Source of the DNA: Ignavibacteriota bacterium
Lineage (GTDB): Bacteria; Bacteroidota; Ignavibacteria; UBA10030; SZUA-254
DNA: 64,000 nt
Direction: 5' to 3'
Assembly (NCBI GenBank): GCA_025358305.1
Contig: JANYJZ010000003.1
Location: 230,908 to 294,907 of the forward strand
Below, in pieces: positions 48,788 to 58,249 of this stretch (positions are counted from its first letter, which is position 1; each line of letters starts with the position of its first letter). Under the pieces are notes generated by a model. The model was given only the letters and a program-made list of their open reading frames with translations, was not told where the DNA came from and made no database searches. The position numbers and the translations under genes were made by a program.

Positions 48788-51700
48788 ATGACACGCGCAC
48801 GATCATTCCTCTCATTCGCAGCGCTTCTCCTGTGTAGCGTTCTCAGCACACCACTGGCGAGCCAGACGTTCACGCGCATCACGACCGGGAACCCGATTGC
48901 GACCGATGCGGGATCAAGCAATGGTACGTACATCGGCTGCAGCTGGATCGATTACAATAACGACGGCCGGCTCGATCTCTGGGTCAATCAGATCGCGCTC
49001 TATCGGAACGACGGCGGGGGAAATTTCACGAAAGTGACCCTGCCGTTCGCGTCGCAGGGCAGTGCGTACGGAAACAGCTGGGCAGACATTGACAACGACG
49101 GAGACCTCGACCTGTTCGTTTCGGGGGGCAATCCGGAAGGTTCGATTCTTTACCGGAACGACGGCAACGACGTGTTTACGAGGATCACAAGCGGGGACAT
49201 CGGCCAGAGCCTCGTCAACAAGGGATGGGGATCGGCCTGGGCCGACTACGACAACGACGGATACGTCGACCTTGTCGTCGCTGCCGCTTTCGGGTTCGGG
49301 GGCATTACCGGTCCGAACAAGCTCTTCCACAATAACGGCGACGGCACGTTCACCCGGATCGATACCGGTGCCGTCGTCACGGGCACGGCACCCTACACGA
49401 TCCCCACTTGGGCGGACTTCGACCAGGATGGCGACATGGACCTCTTCATCGGCGGCGGTCCGGCGAACGGAACGCTGCTGCCCGACTATCTCTACCAGAA
49501 CATGCTCAAGGAGACGGGGACCGCATGGTTCAAACGTATTACGACGGGGAGTGTCGCGACCGACGTCCGCGACGGCCAGGTTGAGAATTGGATCGACTAC
49601 GACAACGACGGCGACCTCGATGTCTACATCACCAACTACGGCGGCCCGGCGGTGGCCGGTCTTAAGAACGACCTCTACCGGAACGACGGCGGCGTCTTTA
49701 CGAAGATCACGACGGGCGATATCGTCAACGATATCGCGCATTCGCTCTCGTCGGTATGGGCGGATTTTGACAACGACGGCGATCTAGACTGCCTCGTCAC
49801 GAACGACGCAGGCGCTACGAACCGGTATTATCAGAACAACGGCGACGGAACGTTCACGACCATCACGACCGGCACGCTCGTGAACATCGGCGGTCCGCAC
49901 TTCGGCGCAACCGCCGGAGACTACGACGGCGATGGCGACATCGACCTCTTTGTCACCGGAGTCGGCCTCGCGGGGAACAATACGAAGGGGCTCTGGCGAA
50001 ACGACCTTGCCAACGGCAACTCCTGGCTCGAGGTGCGCTGCATTGGAACGACGTCGAACCGCGCGGCTATAGGCGCTCGTGTACGTGCGCTGGCGCTCAT
50101 CGGCGGGAACCTCGTCTGGCAGATGCGGGAGATCTCGGCGCAGAACAGCTTCAACAGCCAGAACAGCCTCATCGCGCACTTCGGCTTCGGTGATGCCGCT
50201 GTGGTCGAGTCGCTGAAGGTGGAATGGCCGTCGGGGCGTGTCGACCGCTTTTCCGGAGTTGCGGTGGACCACTTGGTGAAGATCGGGGAAGGGGATTCCA
50301 CTCCCGTCGTCCTTGCATTCCCCCATGACGGCGGCCTGAACCAGCTCCCGGAGATCCCGCTTCGGTGGTTCCGCGATCTCTACGGCTCGCCGTACCGTCT
50401 CCAGGTTTCCACGGATTCAACGTTCGCGGGCGGGTTCGTACTCGATGACTCCCTCGTCTACGACACGACCCGCAGCGTCGCGATCGTTTCGAATAATTCG
50501 AGATACTTCTGGCGCGTCAGATCGGCCCAGAGCATCCACCCCGACCGCTGGTCATCCATCCGCCGGTTCTCGAACCAGATCATTCCGCCGCTCCTGCGGT
50601 TTCCGCCGAACGGCGGGAGCTTCCCGGCGTCGGTGACGCTGCGGTGGTCTCCGCTCGGCGGAGCGACGTCCTACGACGTGGAAACCGCACTTGACAGTCA
50701 GTTTGCCGCGATCGTCCTCAACGCACAGGATGTTCCGGATACGACGGTCGGCGTCGACTCGCTCGTGCTCCACTCGATCTACTATTGGAGGGTGAGGGCG
50801 AAGACCGCCACCGTGATGGGGGACTGGTCCCCGCCGCGCACGTTCGTCGCGGAGGTGCTCGCTCCCTCGACGCCGGTCGCGTCGCTCTGGAACCTCGTTT
50901 CCGTCCCGGTGAGTGTCGCGAACTTCGCGAAGGATTCGGTCTTTCCGGGTACGCTTACGGGGGCTTACGCATTCGACGCTGATTCTGGGTACAGCCAAAC
51001 GCCGCTCCTTGAGAACCTCAGGGGATACTGGCTGAAGTTCGCCGCGCCGGAGACCGTGCAGTTCACGGGCTCGAGCCCGGAGATCGCCCTCGCGCTGAAG
51101 CATGGATGGAATCTCGTCGGTTCAGCGACGGCCCCCGTCGCGTACGGCGACCTCTCGACGGTTCCTGTTGGCATCCTCTCGACGCCGGCGTACGGCTACG
51201 CGTCGGGATTCAGCGCCGCCGACACGCTCATGCCGGGAAAAGGATACTGGGTGAAGGCAAGTCAAGCCGGTACGCTCCTTTTCGCAGCAACGGCGGCGGC
51301 AGGGGCGCCTGCTGCGGCCCGGTGGAAACGAACACAGGAAGATCTCCTGAACGGCCTCGGAGTTCTTGACGTTCAGGACGCTGGCGGAAACCGTCAATCG
51401 CTCTATTTCGGAGGGAGCGGAGATGGGAACGTGGATTGGTGGGAGCTTCCTCCGGTTCCGCCGGCGGGTATATTCGACGTGAGATACGCGACGGGAAGGT
51501 TCGCGGACGTGCCTGTCGGGGACTCGGTGCGCCAGGTTTCGTTGCGTATCTCCGCGTCGTATCCTGTGACGATCAGATGGAATGCACGAAACACCACTGC
51601 AGAGTTTCTCCTCGGCGGAGAAGCGGTGTCGCTGCGCGGCCGCGGAAGTGTCGTTCTCGACTCACCATTTTCGACCGTCGTCCTGCGGTACGGCGCGAGC

Positions 51701-51988
51701 AGGGACGGACAGGCTGCGCCTGCCGCATTCGGGCTGGACCAAAATTATCCCAATCCGTTCAACCCGGCAACAACGATACGCTTCACCGTCCCGGAGGACC
51801 TGGAGCGCGTCAAACTCGCGGTCTACGACCTTCTTGGCCGGGTCGTGGCGGTGCTCTTCGACGGCGCGGTACGTGCCGGCCGCCATGCCGTCTCCTGGGA
51901 TGCGGGCGAAGCCCCTGCGGGCGTCTACTACTGCAGGCTTGAGGCCGGGACGAACACGGAAACCGAAAAAATGCTCCTTATGAAATGA
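48788..51988 (+). CDS. Secreted FG-GAP/VCBS-repeat protein with ASPIC/UnbV and type IX sorting domain
   Basis: A 1066-residue exported protein: signal peptide (1-25), seven or so FG-GAP repeats with calcium-type loops (DYDNDGDLDLFV, DIDNDGDLDLFV), an ASPIC/UnbV domain (about 410-500, NRAAIGARVRALA...LIAHFGFGDA), fibronectin-like segments (about 510-700) and a C-terminal NYPNPFNPATTIRF sorting domain ending KMLLMK. It should be exported by Sec and then the type IX system and remain at the surface or be released. Substrate unknown. It is controlled, by inference, from the palindrome upstream. Confidence 0.88.
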   Translation: MTRARSFLSFAALLLCSVLSTPLASQTFTRITTGNPIATDAGSSNGTYIGCSWIDYNNDGRLDLWVNQIALYRNDGGGNFTKVTLPFASQGSAYGNSWADIDNDGDLDLFVSGGNPEGSILYRNDGNDVFTRITSGDIGQSLVNKGWGSAWADYDNDGYVDLVVAAAFGFGGITGPNKLFHNNGDGTFTRIDTGAVVTGTAPYTIPTWADFDQDGDMDLFIGGGPANGTLLPDYLYQNMLKETGTAWFKRITTGSVATDVRDGQVENWIDYDNDGDLDVYITNYGGPAVAGLKNDLYRNDGGVFTKITTGDIVNDIAHSLSSVWADFDNDGDLDCLVTNDAGATNRYYQNNGDGTFTTITTGTLVNIGGPHFGATAGDYDGDGDIDLFVTGVGLAGNNTKGLWRNDLANGNSWLEVRCIGTTSNRAAIGARVRALALIGGNLVWQMREISAQNSFNSQNSLIAHFGFGDAAVVESLKVEWPSGRVDRFSGVAVDHLVKIGEGDSTPVVLAFPHDGGLNQLPEIPLRWFRDLYGSPYRLQVSTDSTFAGGFVLDDSLVYDTTRSVAIVSNNSRYFWRVRSAQSIHPDRWSSIRRFSNQIIPPLLRFPPNGGSFPASVTLRWSPLGGATSYDVETALDSQFAAIVLNAQDVPDTTVGVDSLVLHSIYYWRVRAKTATVMGDWSPPRTFVAEVLAPSTPVASLWNLVSVPVSVANFAKDSVFPGTLTGAYAFDADSGYSQTPLLENLRGYWLKFAAPETVQFTGSSPEIALALKHGWNLVGSATAPVAYGDLSTVPVGILSTPAYGYASGFSAADTLMPGKGYWVKASQAGTLLFAATAAAGAPAAARWKRTQEDLLNGLGVLDVQDAGGNRQSLYFGGSGDGNVDWWELPPVPPAGIFDVRYATGRFADVPVGDSVRQVSLRISASYPVTIRWNARNTTAEFLLGGEAVSLRGRGSVVLDSPFSTVVLRYGASRDGQAAPAAFGLDQNYPNPFNPATTIRFTVPEDLERVKLAVYDLLGRVVAVLFDGAVRAGRHAVSWDAGEAPAGVYYCRLEAGTNTETEKMLLMK

Positions 51989-52019
51989 GCATTCACTCCT
52001 ACGAACGAGAGGCACTATC

Positions 52020-54539
52020 ATGATACGGCACCTCCTCCTCATCACATTCCTGTCCTCTGCCGGGTCGATCGCCCAGCTCACAAAGGTCACCGATCCTGCG
52101 AACCCGGTAGTGAACGACCAGTTCCAGAGCGGCGGCGGGAGCTGGGTGGACGTCAACGGCGACGGGTACCTCGATCTGTACGTTGCGAACGGGAATCTCT
52201 CGAGTCAGAACAATTCCTTCTATCTCAACGACCGGAACGGCGGGTTCATCAAAGTAACGACCGGCCCGACCGTTACGAGCGGGGGATCGTCCATCGGCAG
52301 CACGTGGGGGGACTACAATAACGACGGCCACATCGACTTCTTCGTGGCGAACCGGCAGAACGTCGGGAACTTCCTCTACACCGGACTGGGCGACACGAAC
52401 TTCACCGCGGTCGTCGCGGGGAACGTCGTGACCGACATCGCCAACTCCAACAGTGGCTCCTGGGTCGACCTCGACCGGGACGGCAACCTTGATCTCTACG
52501 TCGTGAACTTTCAGGGGAACGACTGGTACTACCACAACAACGGCGCGCCCAACTTCGACTTCACCCGCATCGACACGCTCCTGCCCGTGCTGGACGGCGC
52601 GAACTTCTCCATATCCGGTTCCTGGGCCGATTTCAACAATGACAGGCTCCCCGACCTCTTCGTCGGGAACGCCGGGACGCAGAGCGACGACCTCTACCGG
52701 AACGACGGCGGATACAACTTCACGCGGACGGTGCTTGCCGACGGCGCGGCGTCGGTCGGACAGAGCTGGGGCGACTATGATAACGACGGCTCGCTCGACC
52801 TGTTCGTCGCCAACACGCTCAGCCAGAACAACGTCCTGTACCACAATTCAGGTCCGCCGCTCTATTCATTCACTCCGGTCGTCTCGAGCATCGTTTCGAA
52901 CGACGGCGGGAGCTCCGTGGGGAGCGCTTGGGGGGACTATGACAACGACGGCGACCTAGACCTCTTCGTCGCGAATGACGGCGGGAACAACTATCTCTAT
53001 CAGAACGACGGCCCGCCGAACTACACTTTCACGAAGATCACGCTCGGGGACGCCGTGAACGACGGAGGGAACTCATTCGGCGCGGTCTGGGGGGATTACG
53101 ACCGGGACGGCTTCCTCGATCTCTTCGTCGCGAACCGGCTCAACCAGAAGAACTTCCTCTACCACAACAACGGCAACGGGAACCACTGGCTCGAGTTCAC
53201 CTGCCAGGGGACGGTCTCGAACCGCTCTGCGATCGGCGCGAAGATCCGCCTCAAGGCGACGATCAATGGCACATCAATCTGGCAGCTCCGCGAGATCGAA
53301 GGCCAGTCAGGGTACAACAGTCAGAACCTCACCGCGCATTTCGGTCTCGGCGATGCGGCAGCCGCTGACTCAGCCATCGTAGAGTGGCCCTCCGGCCAAA
53401 CCGACTATTATGTTCACCTTCCCGCAAACCGGTTCGACACGTTCGTGGAAGGTGTTCCGCCCGCCCCGGTGCTTCTTGCCGCCGGTCCAGCGAACGGCGC
53501 GCTCCGTCTCAAGTGGGAACAAAGCACTGTGGGCAACTTCAACCACTATACGATCGCGGTTGACACGCTCGCCAACCCCGTCACTGTTGTGGGCACGGTG
53601 CCGGCGGTCGCGGATACGGAACTGACGGTCACGGGGCTTGTCAACGGAAAGGTCTACCACGTCCGGGTCAGGGTCGTCAACGACAGCAGTGCCGTCGGCC
53701 CCTATTCGAACGAACTTACGGGAACGCCTCTGCCCATCGTGACCCAAGACGTTGCCGTAGTATCGAAATGGAACATCGTCTCGCTCCCCCTGAGGCCCCC
53801 TGCGCCTGCTCTCCACGATGTCTATCCGTCCGCGGCATCCTCTGCGTTCTCGTTTGCCGGCTTGTCGGGATATCAGTCGGCAGACACCCTGCACCCCGGC
53901 ATCGGCTACTGGCTGAAATTCCCGTCAGCACAGAGCGTGACGGTGAGCGGGTTCACGATCGCCGCCGAAACAGTGCTCATTGCGCAAGGGTGGAACATGG
54001 TGGGTTCGCTCTCCCAGCCCCTCCCCGTGCAATCGATCACGAGCGATCCTCCCGGAATGACGACGGGGCAGTTCTACGGGTACATTCAGGGCTATGTCGT
54101 GAGCGATACGATACAGCCTGGAAGGGGATACTGGGTGAAGGCGGATCAGGCGGGGTCGCTCGTCTTCAATTCAGGCGTGGAAGCGCGTAACGCCGCGCGC
54201 ATCGTCGTCCGGGCGGGATCGGAGCTTCCTCCCGCACCCCCCGAGGTTTCGGACGGCAGACGGACGGGAGTCCCGAACCGATTCCTCCTGGGACAGAATT
54301 ATCCGAACCCGTTCAATCCGACAACCGTGATCTCGTTCGGAGTCGCCCGGCCGGGGTATGCGCGTCTGAACGTGTACGACATACTCGGAAGGAGCGTTGC
54401 GACGCTTATGGACGGCATGGTGCAGCCGGGCGACTACTCGATTCCGTTCGATGCAAGCCGGCTTTCCGGCGGGGTCTATTACTACCGCCTCGAAGCGGAC
54501 GGTGAAATTGCCGTGAAGAAGATGGTCCTCGCTCGATAA
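52020..54539 (+). CDS. Second secreted FG-GAP/UnbV protein with type IX sorting domain
   Basis: An 839-residue paralogue-like protein: signal peptide (1-18), FG-GAP repeats (DYDNDGSLDLFVAN and variants), ASPIC/UnbV (NRSAIGAKIRLKA...LTAHFGLGDA), one fibronectin III domain (about 475-565, VNGKVYHVRVRVVNDSS) and the sorting domain NYPNPFNPTTVISF ending KKMVLAR. It follows the previous gene by 31 bases with no operator of its own, so they are likely one transcript. A GAGAGG motif precedes the ATG. Confidence 0.88.
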   Translation: MIRHLLLITFLSSAGSIAQLTKVTDPANPVVNDQFQSGGGSWVDVNGDGYLDLYVANGNLSSQNNSFYLNDRNGGFIKVTTGPTVTSGGSSIGSTWGDYNNDGHIDFFVANRQNVGNFLYTGLGDTNFTAVVAGNVVTDIANSNSGSWVDLDRDGNLDLYVVNFQGNDWYYHNNGAPNFDFTRIDTLLPVLDGANFSISGSWADFNNDRLPDLFVGNAGTQSDDLYRNDGGYNFTRTVLADGAASVGQSWGDYDNDGSLDLFVANTLSQNNVLYHNSGPPLYSFTPVVSSIVSNDGGSSVGSAWGDYDNDGDLDLFVANDGGNNYLYQNDGPPNYTFTKITLGDAVNDGGNSFGAVWGDYDRDGFLDLFVANRLNQKNFLYHNNGNGNHWLEFTCQGTVSNRSAIGAKIRLKATINGTSIWQLREIEGQSGYNSQNLTAHFGLGDAAAADSAIVEWPSGQTDYYVHLPANRFDTFVEGVPPAPVLLAAGPANGALRLKWEQSTVGNFNHYTIAVDTLANPVTVVGTVPAVADTELTVTGLVNGKVYHVRVRVVNDSSAVGPYSNELTGTPLPIVTQDVAVVSKWNIVSLPLRPPAPALHDVYPSAASSAFSFAGLSGYQSADTLHPGIGYWLKFPSAQSVTVSGFTIAAETVLIAQGWNMVGSLSQPLPVQSITSDPPGMTTGQFYGYIQGYVVSDTIQPGRGYWVKADQAGSLVFNSGVEARNAARIVVRAGSELPPAPPEVSDGRRTGVPNRFLLGQNYPNPFNPTTVISFGVARPGYARLNVYDILGRSVATLMDGMVQPGDYSIPFDASRLSGGVYYYRLEADGEIAVKKMVLAR

Positions 54540-54540
54540 A

Positions 54541-54556
54541 CGGAGCGTCAGCTCCG
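54541..54556. terminator. Short hairpin at convergent gene ends
   Basis: CGGAGC (54541-54546) and GCTCCG (54551-54556) pair around GTCA between the secreted-protein stop and the ABC permease stop. There is no U-tract, so it is weak evidence. Confidence 0.3.
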
Positions 54557-56005
54557 CATGTCGTAGCGCAGGAATCCCGCGATGGCGCCGCCGAAGGCGG
54601 CGAGGATGGCAAAGACCAAGATGCCGATGTCCGTCACCGGCATGACCGATGCGTTCGCCGGAGGCGCGAACTGGGGCATGTCTGTCAAGTCGAGCGTGCC
54701 GTTCTCCTTCGGCGCGGAGATGGACATTCCCTTTTCGGAATCCATGGTTATCCGTATGCCGCCGACGTCGCCTGTTTCCTTCTGTTTCTTCTCCGTGAAG
54801 GCGTTGAGGATCGTCCGGTAGGACCGCAGACCGTCCTCGTATCGGGACTTGAGCGTGATGTCGGTTCCCGCAATGCTCATGACGGCGAGTTGGTACGCGG
54901 AAGCGGGGGAAAACCGGGAGAGTGAGAACGCGAGCCGCTCCTGCAGCGCCTTGCGGTTGCGCAAGTCCTCCTGGAGCTTCACCCCCTGTGCCTCGATGTC
55001 CTTCGTGATCTGCTTCTGATCCGCGTCATTCTCCTCCATCCACGACCACATATGGTCGTTCTCGTACTGCTCCCGCTGCTCCTTCGTCATGCCGGACATG
55101 AGCGCTTCCCGGTCCCTGAACTTCGCCTCCATCGATTTCATGTGCTGTTCGTTCTTGTCCTTGCTGTAGGCGTCCTGCTGGGCCTCGATCTCCGCGACCG
55201 TGGGGACGGGGACCGCTTGTCCGGCGATGATGACCCCGACGCGCGGTACTATCAGAATGAGGAAGACCCATGCGACGAGGCAGAGGAGGAAGGAGACGTT
55301 CGAGCGCCGGGTGAGGGAGGAGATGCAGACGCCGAGGGTGACGAAGAAGGAAAAATAGAGCATCGAGACGCCAAGGAGTCCGCCAAGCTTCATCCAGTGC
55401 GACGCCTCGAACGGGATCCGGAACAGGACGAGGAGGAGCACACCCACCGTCACCGGAAGCAGGAGGGGGATGACGAGCCCCAGCCAGGATCCGGCGATCT
55501 TCGCGAGAAGATACGTCGTACGGGGAATGGGGTGGGAGAAGGTGAGAGCGAGGGTTCCCGATTCCCGCTCGCCGTTGATCGCGTCGTACGTAAAGAGAAA
55601 GGCAAAGAGGGACAGGATGACCTGGACGATGAAGCCGAAATCGATGAATCGGAAGATGGCGAAGATCGCATCGTCGGAGTAGGCGCTGTGGCGGAGTTTT
55701 ACCGGTTCGAACTGGCTCACTCCCGACCAGCGGCCGATGTCGTTGCTCACGCCCGAGACGAAGATCTGCATCGGATCGGGCTTCCGGTAGGTGCGGTTGT
55801 TCACCCCCGACCAGTGAGCCTGTTCTCTGAGCTCCTGCGTGACCATTTGTGTCGCCGTCTCGTACTGCCGCGTCGTCACCTGGTACTCATGGATCCCGAT
55901 CGAGATGCTCAGGATGAGGAGTCCGGCGCAGACGGCAAAGGTCGCCGGGAACTTCGGACTGAGGAGGATGCTCTTCAGTTCTTTTTGGAGGAGTGTCGCG
56001 AACAT
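54548..56005 (-). CDS. ABC-2 type transporter permease (second)
   Basis: A 485-residue permease. The first span (22-40) begins after LLQKELKSILLSPKF, followed by a periplasmic stretch, a cluster of spans (about 130-285; LFTYDAINGERESGTLALTFSHPIPR is the ABC-2 signature), a long charged periplasmic coiled region (about 290-460) and a last span near the C terminus. It is paralogous to the next gene upstream and probably forms a heterodimer with it. Confidence 0.88.
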   Translation of the reverse strand: MFATLLQKELKSILLSPKFPATFAVCAGLLILSISIGIHEYQVTTRQYETATQMVTQELREQAHWSGVNNRTYRKPDPMQIFVSGVSNDIGRWSGVSQFEPVKLRHSAYSDDAIFAIFRFIDFGFIVQVILSLFAFLFTYDAINGERESGTLALTFSHPIPRTTYLLAKIAGSWLGLVIPLLLPVTVGVLLLVLFRIPFEASHWMKLGGLLGVSMLYFSFFVTLGVCISSLTRRSNVSFLLCLVAWVFLILIVPRVGVIIAGQAVPVPTVAEIEAQQDAYSKDKNEQHMKSMEAKFRDREALMSGMTKEQREQYENDHMWSWMEENDADQKQITKDIEAQGVKLQEDLRNRKALQERLAFSLSRFSPASAYQLAVMSIAGTDITLKSRYEDGLRSYRTILNAFTEKKQKETGDVGGIRITMDSEKGMSISAPKENGTLDLTDMPQFAPPANASVMPVTDIGILVFAILAAFGGAIAGFLRYDMRS

Positions 56006-56043
56006 ACGCGCTTCTTTCCGATGGTGATGAAATGGGTTCCTTT

Positions 56044-57462
56044 TTACCGGACGTCGTACCGCAGGAACGCGAGGTACGATCCGAAGAAGAACACGATCGT
56101 GAAGAGCATGAGGATCCCGATGTCGGGAAGGCTTTCGGTCACCGTGCCGGCAAGCGCCGGCTTCGGGAAGACGAACTCCGGGAGCTCATGCGCGTTGATC
56201 GGCTGGGGTTTCTTCCCTTCGTCGACCACCGACCGGAACATCATGACCCTTCCACCGGTGAGCATGCCGGTCTTCTGCATCATGAACGCGGCATAATCGC
56301 GCTGGTACGCCACGGCCGCCTCCTTGTACTCCTCCTCGAGCGAGAGCGAAGTCCCGGCGAGAGCCGAGACGGCGAGGCTGAAGGTGGCCGAAGGGGAGAA
56401 CCGCGCGAGGCCCAATGCTACCCGGCGCTGGACGCGCTGCCGGTTCTCCCGCTGTTCGTTGAGCTGGCCGGAGAATTCCTGCATCTTTGCGTCGCGTTCA
56501 TCGGCGATCTTCTGCATGAACTGGTTGAAGTCGGCCATCGTCTTCTCCATGTCGTCCTGGCCGGCGGCCGGCTTGTAGCCCGCCATCTTCGTCCGGTCTT
56601 CGGTGAAGAGTTGTGAGCTGTACCGGTTCTTCTGCGAGGCGATCTCGTCGACCGACGGGACGTCGACTGCCCTGCCGGCGATGAGGACGGCGCTCCGGGG
56701 GACGATGAGGACGGCGAGTATCCAGATCACGAGGAGCATGAGGAACGCGCTCGACGAACGCCGCGCAAGGCTTGAGACGAAGACGGAGATCGTGAGGAAC
56801 ACACCGAAATAGAGGAGCCCCGCGACGACGATGAGCCCGAGCCGGGCCCACTCCTCCCCGGACATCGGAACGCCGAGGATCAACAGAAGCACGCAGCCGA
56901 TGAGGATCGGGATGAGGAGCGGGACGGCGAGCGCAAGGTACGACCCGAAGAGCTTGCCGAGGATGTACTTCTCCTTCGGCACCGCATTGGAGAACGAGAG
57001 TTTGAGCGTTCCGCGTTCCTTTTCGCCGCAGATCGCATCGTAAGCGAAGAGGATGGCGAAGAGCGACAGGACAATCTGGAAGATGAAATCGAGGTCGAGG
57101 AACCGGAACACCGCATAAATGGGGTCTTCGTTGAACCGGCTGTCGTCCGCACTCAGCTCGCCGCGCCCGTGGACCTCGATCATCCGGCCGATGTCGTTCG
57201 AGACGCCGGTGACGAGCGTCGCCAGGGGCTGCGGCGGGAGGAAGATCCGATGCTGCTGGACGGCGAACCAGTCGGTGAGCCCTTCCATCTGGCGCAAGTT
57301 CTCCCGCTTCGCCGCTTCGTGCTGGTCCACGAGCGTCCGGTAGTTCTCGGCGCCGATGTAGAATGAGAGGATGATGAGGAGCGAGCAGACGCCGAACGTG
57401 ACGGCGAACTTCGTCGACCCGATGATCTCCCGGAGCTCCTTTTCGATGATGAATCGTATCAT
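56044..57462 (-). CDS. ABC-2 type transporter permease (first)
   Basis: A 472-residue permease with the same plan as its neighbour: KELREIIGSTKFAVTFGV before the first span, AYDAICGEKERGTLKLSFSNAVPK after the central spans, a long charged extracytoplasmic region with DDMEKTMADFNQFMQKI, and a C-terminal span. It lies 11 bases after the ATPase gene and 38 before the second permease. Confidence 0.88.
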   Translation of the reverse strand: MIRFIIEKELREIIGSTKFAVTFGVCSLLIILSFYIGAENYRTLVDQHEAAKRENLRQMEGLTDWFAVQQHRIFLPPQPLATLVTGVSNDIGRMIEVHGRGELSADDSRFNEDPIYAVFRFLDLDFIFQIVLSLFAILFAYDAICGEKERGTLKLSFSNAVPKEKYILGKLFGSYLALAVPLLIPILIGCVLLLILGVPMSGEEWARLGLIVVAGLLYFGVFLTISVFVSSLARRSSSAFLMLLVIWILAVLIVPRSAVLIAGRAVDVPSVDEIASQKNRYSSQLFTEDRTKMAGYKPAAGQDDMEKTMADFNQFMQKIADERDAKMQEFSGQLNEQRENRQRVQRRVALGLARFSPSATFSLAVSALAGTSLSLEEEYKEAAVAYQRDYAAFMMQKTGMLTGGRVMMFRSVVDEGKKPQPINAHELPEFVFPKPALAGTVTESLPDIGILMLFTIVFFFGSYLAFLRYDVR

Positions 57463-57473
57463 GGCTGTGCTCC

Positions 57474-58226
57474 TTATGCCGCCCGTTCGACAGATCCTGC
57501 CATGAACTGCAGGTAGAGCTCTTCCAAGTTCTCCCCGGCAAGGGAGCTCTGGGTGCGCTGCATGACGAGCTTCCCGGCGTTCATGATGCCGACCATGTCG
57601 GCGATCTCCTTCGCCCGAAAGATGTCGTGTGTCGACATGAGGATCGCCTTTCCCTCGTCGCGCAATGACGTGAGGAGACCCAAGAATTCGAACCCCGCCT
57701 TTGGATCAAGGCCTGAGGTTGGTTCGTCCAAGAGGATCGCAGGGGCGTCCTTGAGGATCGCGATAGCGATGCCGCATTTTTGGCGCATGCCTTTGGAATA
57801 TGAGCGCAGACGCTTCGTATGCGCCTCGTCCTCTAGTCCAACCCTCCGGAGGACGTCGTGGTAATCATTCTTTGTGTAGGAGGTCTTGCCGCCGAGGCGG
57901 GCGAAATAGTCCAAGTTCTGGATCGCGGTGAAGTTCGGATAGAGCATGACGTTCTCGGAGACGTACGCGACCTTCGCTTTCGCCTTGAGGGGCTCCTTGT
58001 GCGTCACAATGCCGTCGATGCGGGCCTCCCCCGCCGTCGGGTCGATGAAGTTGAGGAAGATGTTGATCGTCGTCGTCTTGCCCGCGCCGTTTCCGCCGAG
58101 CATCGCATAGATCTGCCCTGTGCGGACGGCGAACGAGACATTGTCGAGGGCGAGCGTCTCGTCCTCATAGCGCTTGGTCAGGCCAAGTGCTTCGATCATC
58201 GGCTGGGTGGCAGGGGTCTGTTCCAT
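57474..58226 (-). CDS. ABC transporter ATP-binding protein
   Basis: A 250-residue ATPase: Walker A GGNGAGKTTT, signature YSKGMRQKCGIA, Walker B AILLDEPTSGLD and the switch HD in MSTHD. It energises the two permeases downstream. The ATG at 58224-58226 has AAGGAA eight bases upstream; the longer open frame overlaps the NEW3-domain gene and is not real. Confidence 0.95.
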   Translation of the reverse strand: MEQTPATQPMIEALGLTKRYEDETLALDNVSFAVRTGQIYAMLGGNGAGKTTTINIFLNFIDPTAGEARIDGIVTHKEPLKAKAKVAYVSENVMLYPNFTAIQNLDYFARLGGKTSYTKNDYHDVLRRVGLEDEAHTKRLRSYSKGMRQKCGIAIAILKDAPAILLDEPTSGLDPKAGFEFLGLLTSLRDEGKAILMSTHDIFRAKEIADMVGIMNAGKLVMQRTQSSLAGENLEELYLQFMAGSVERAA

Positions 58227-58249
58227 GTCAGGTTCCTTCTGTAGGTGTA

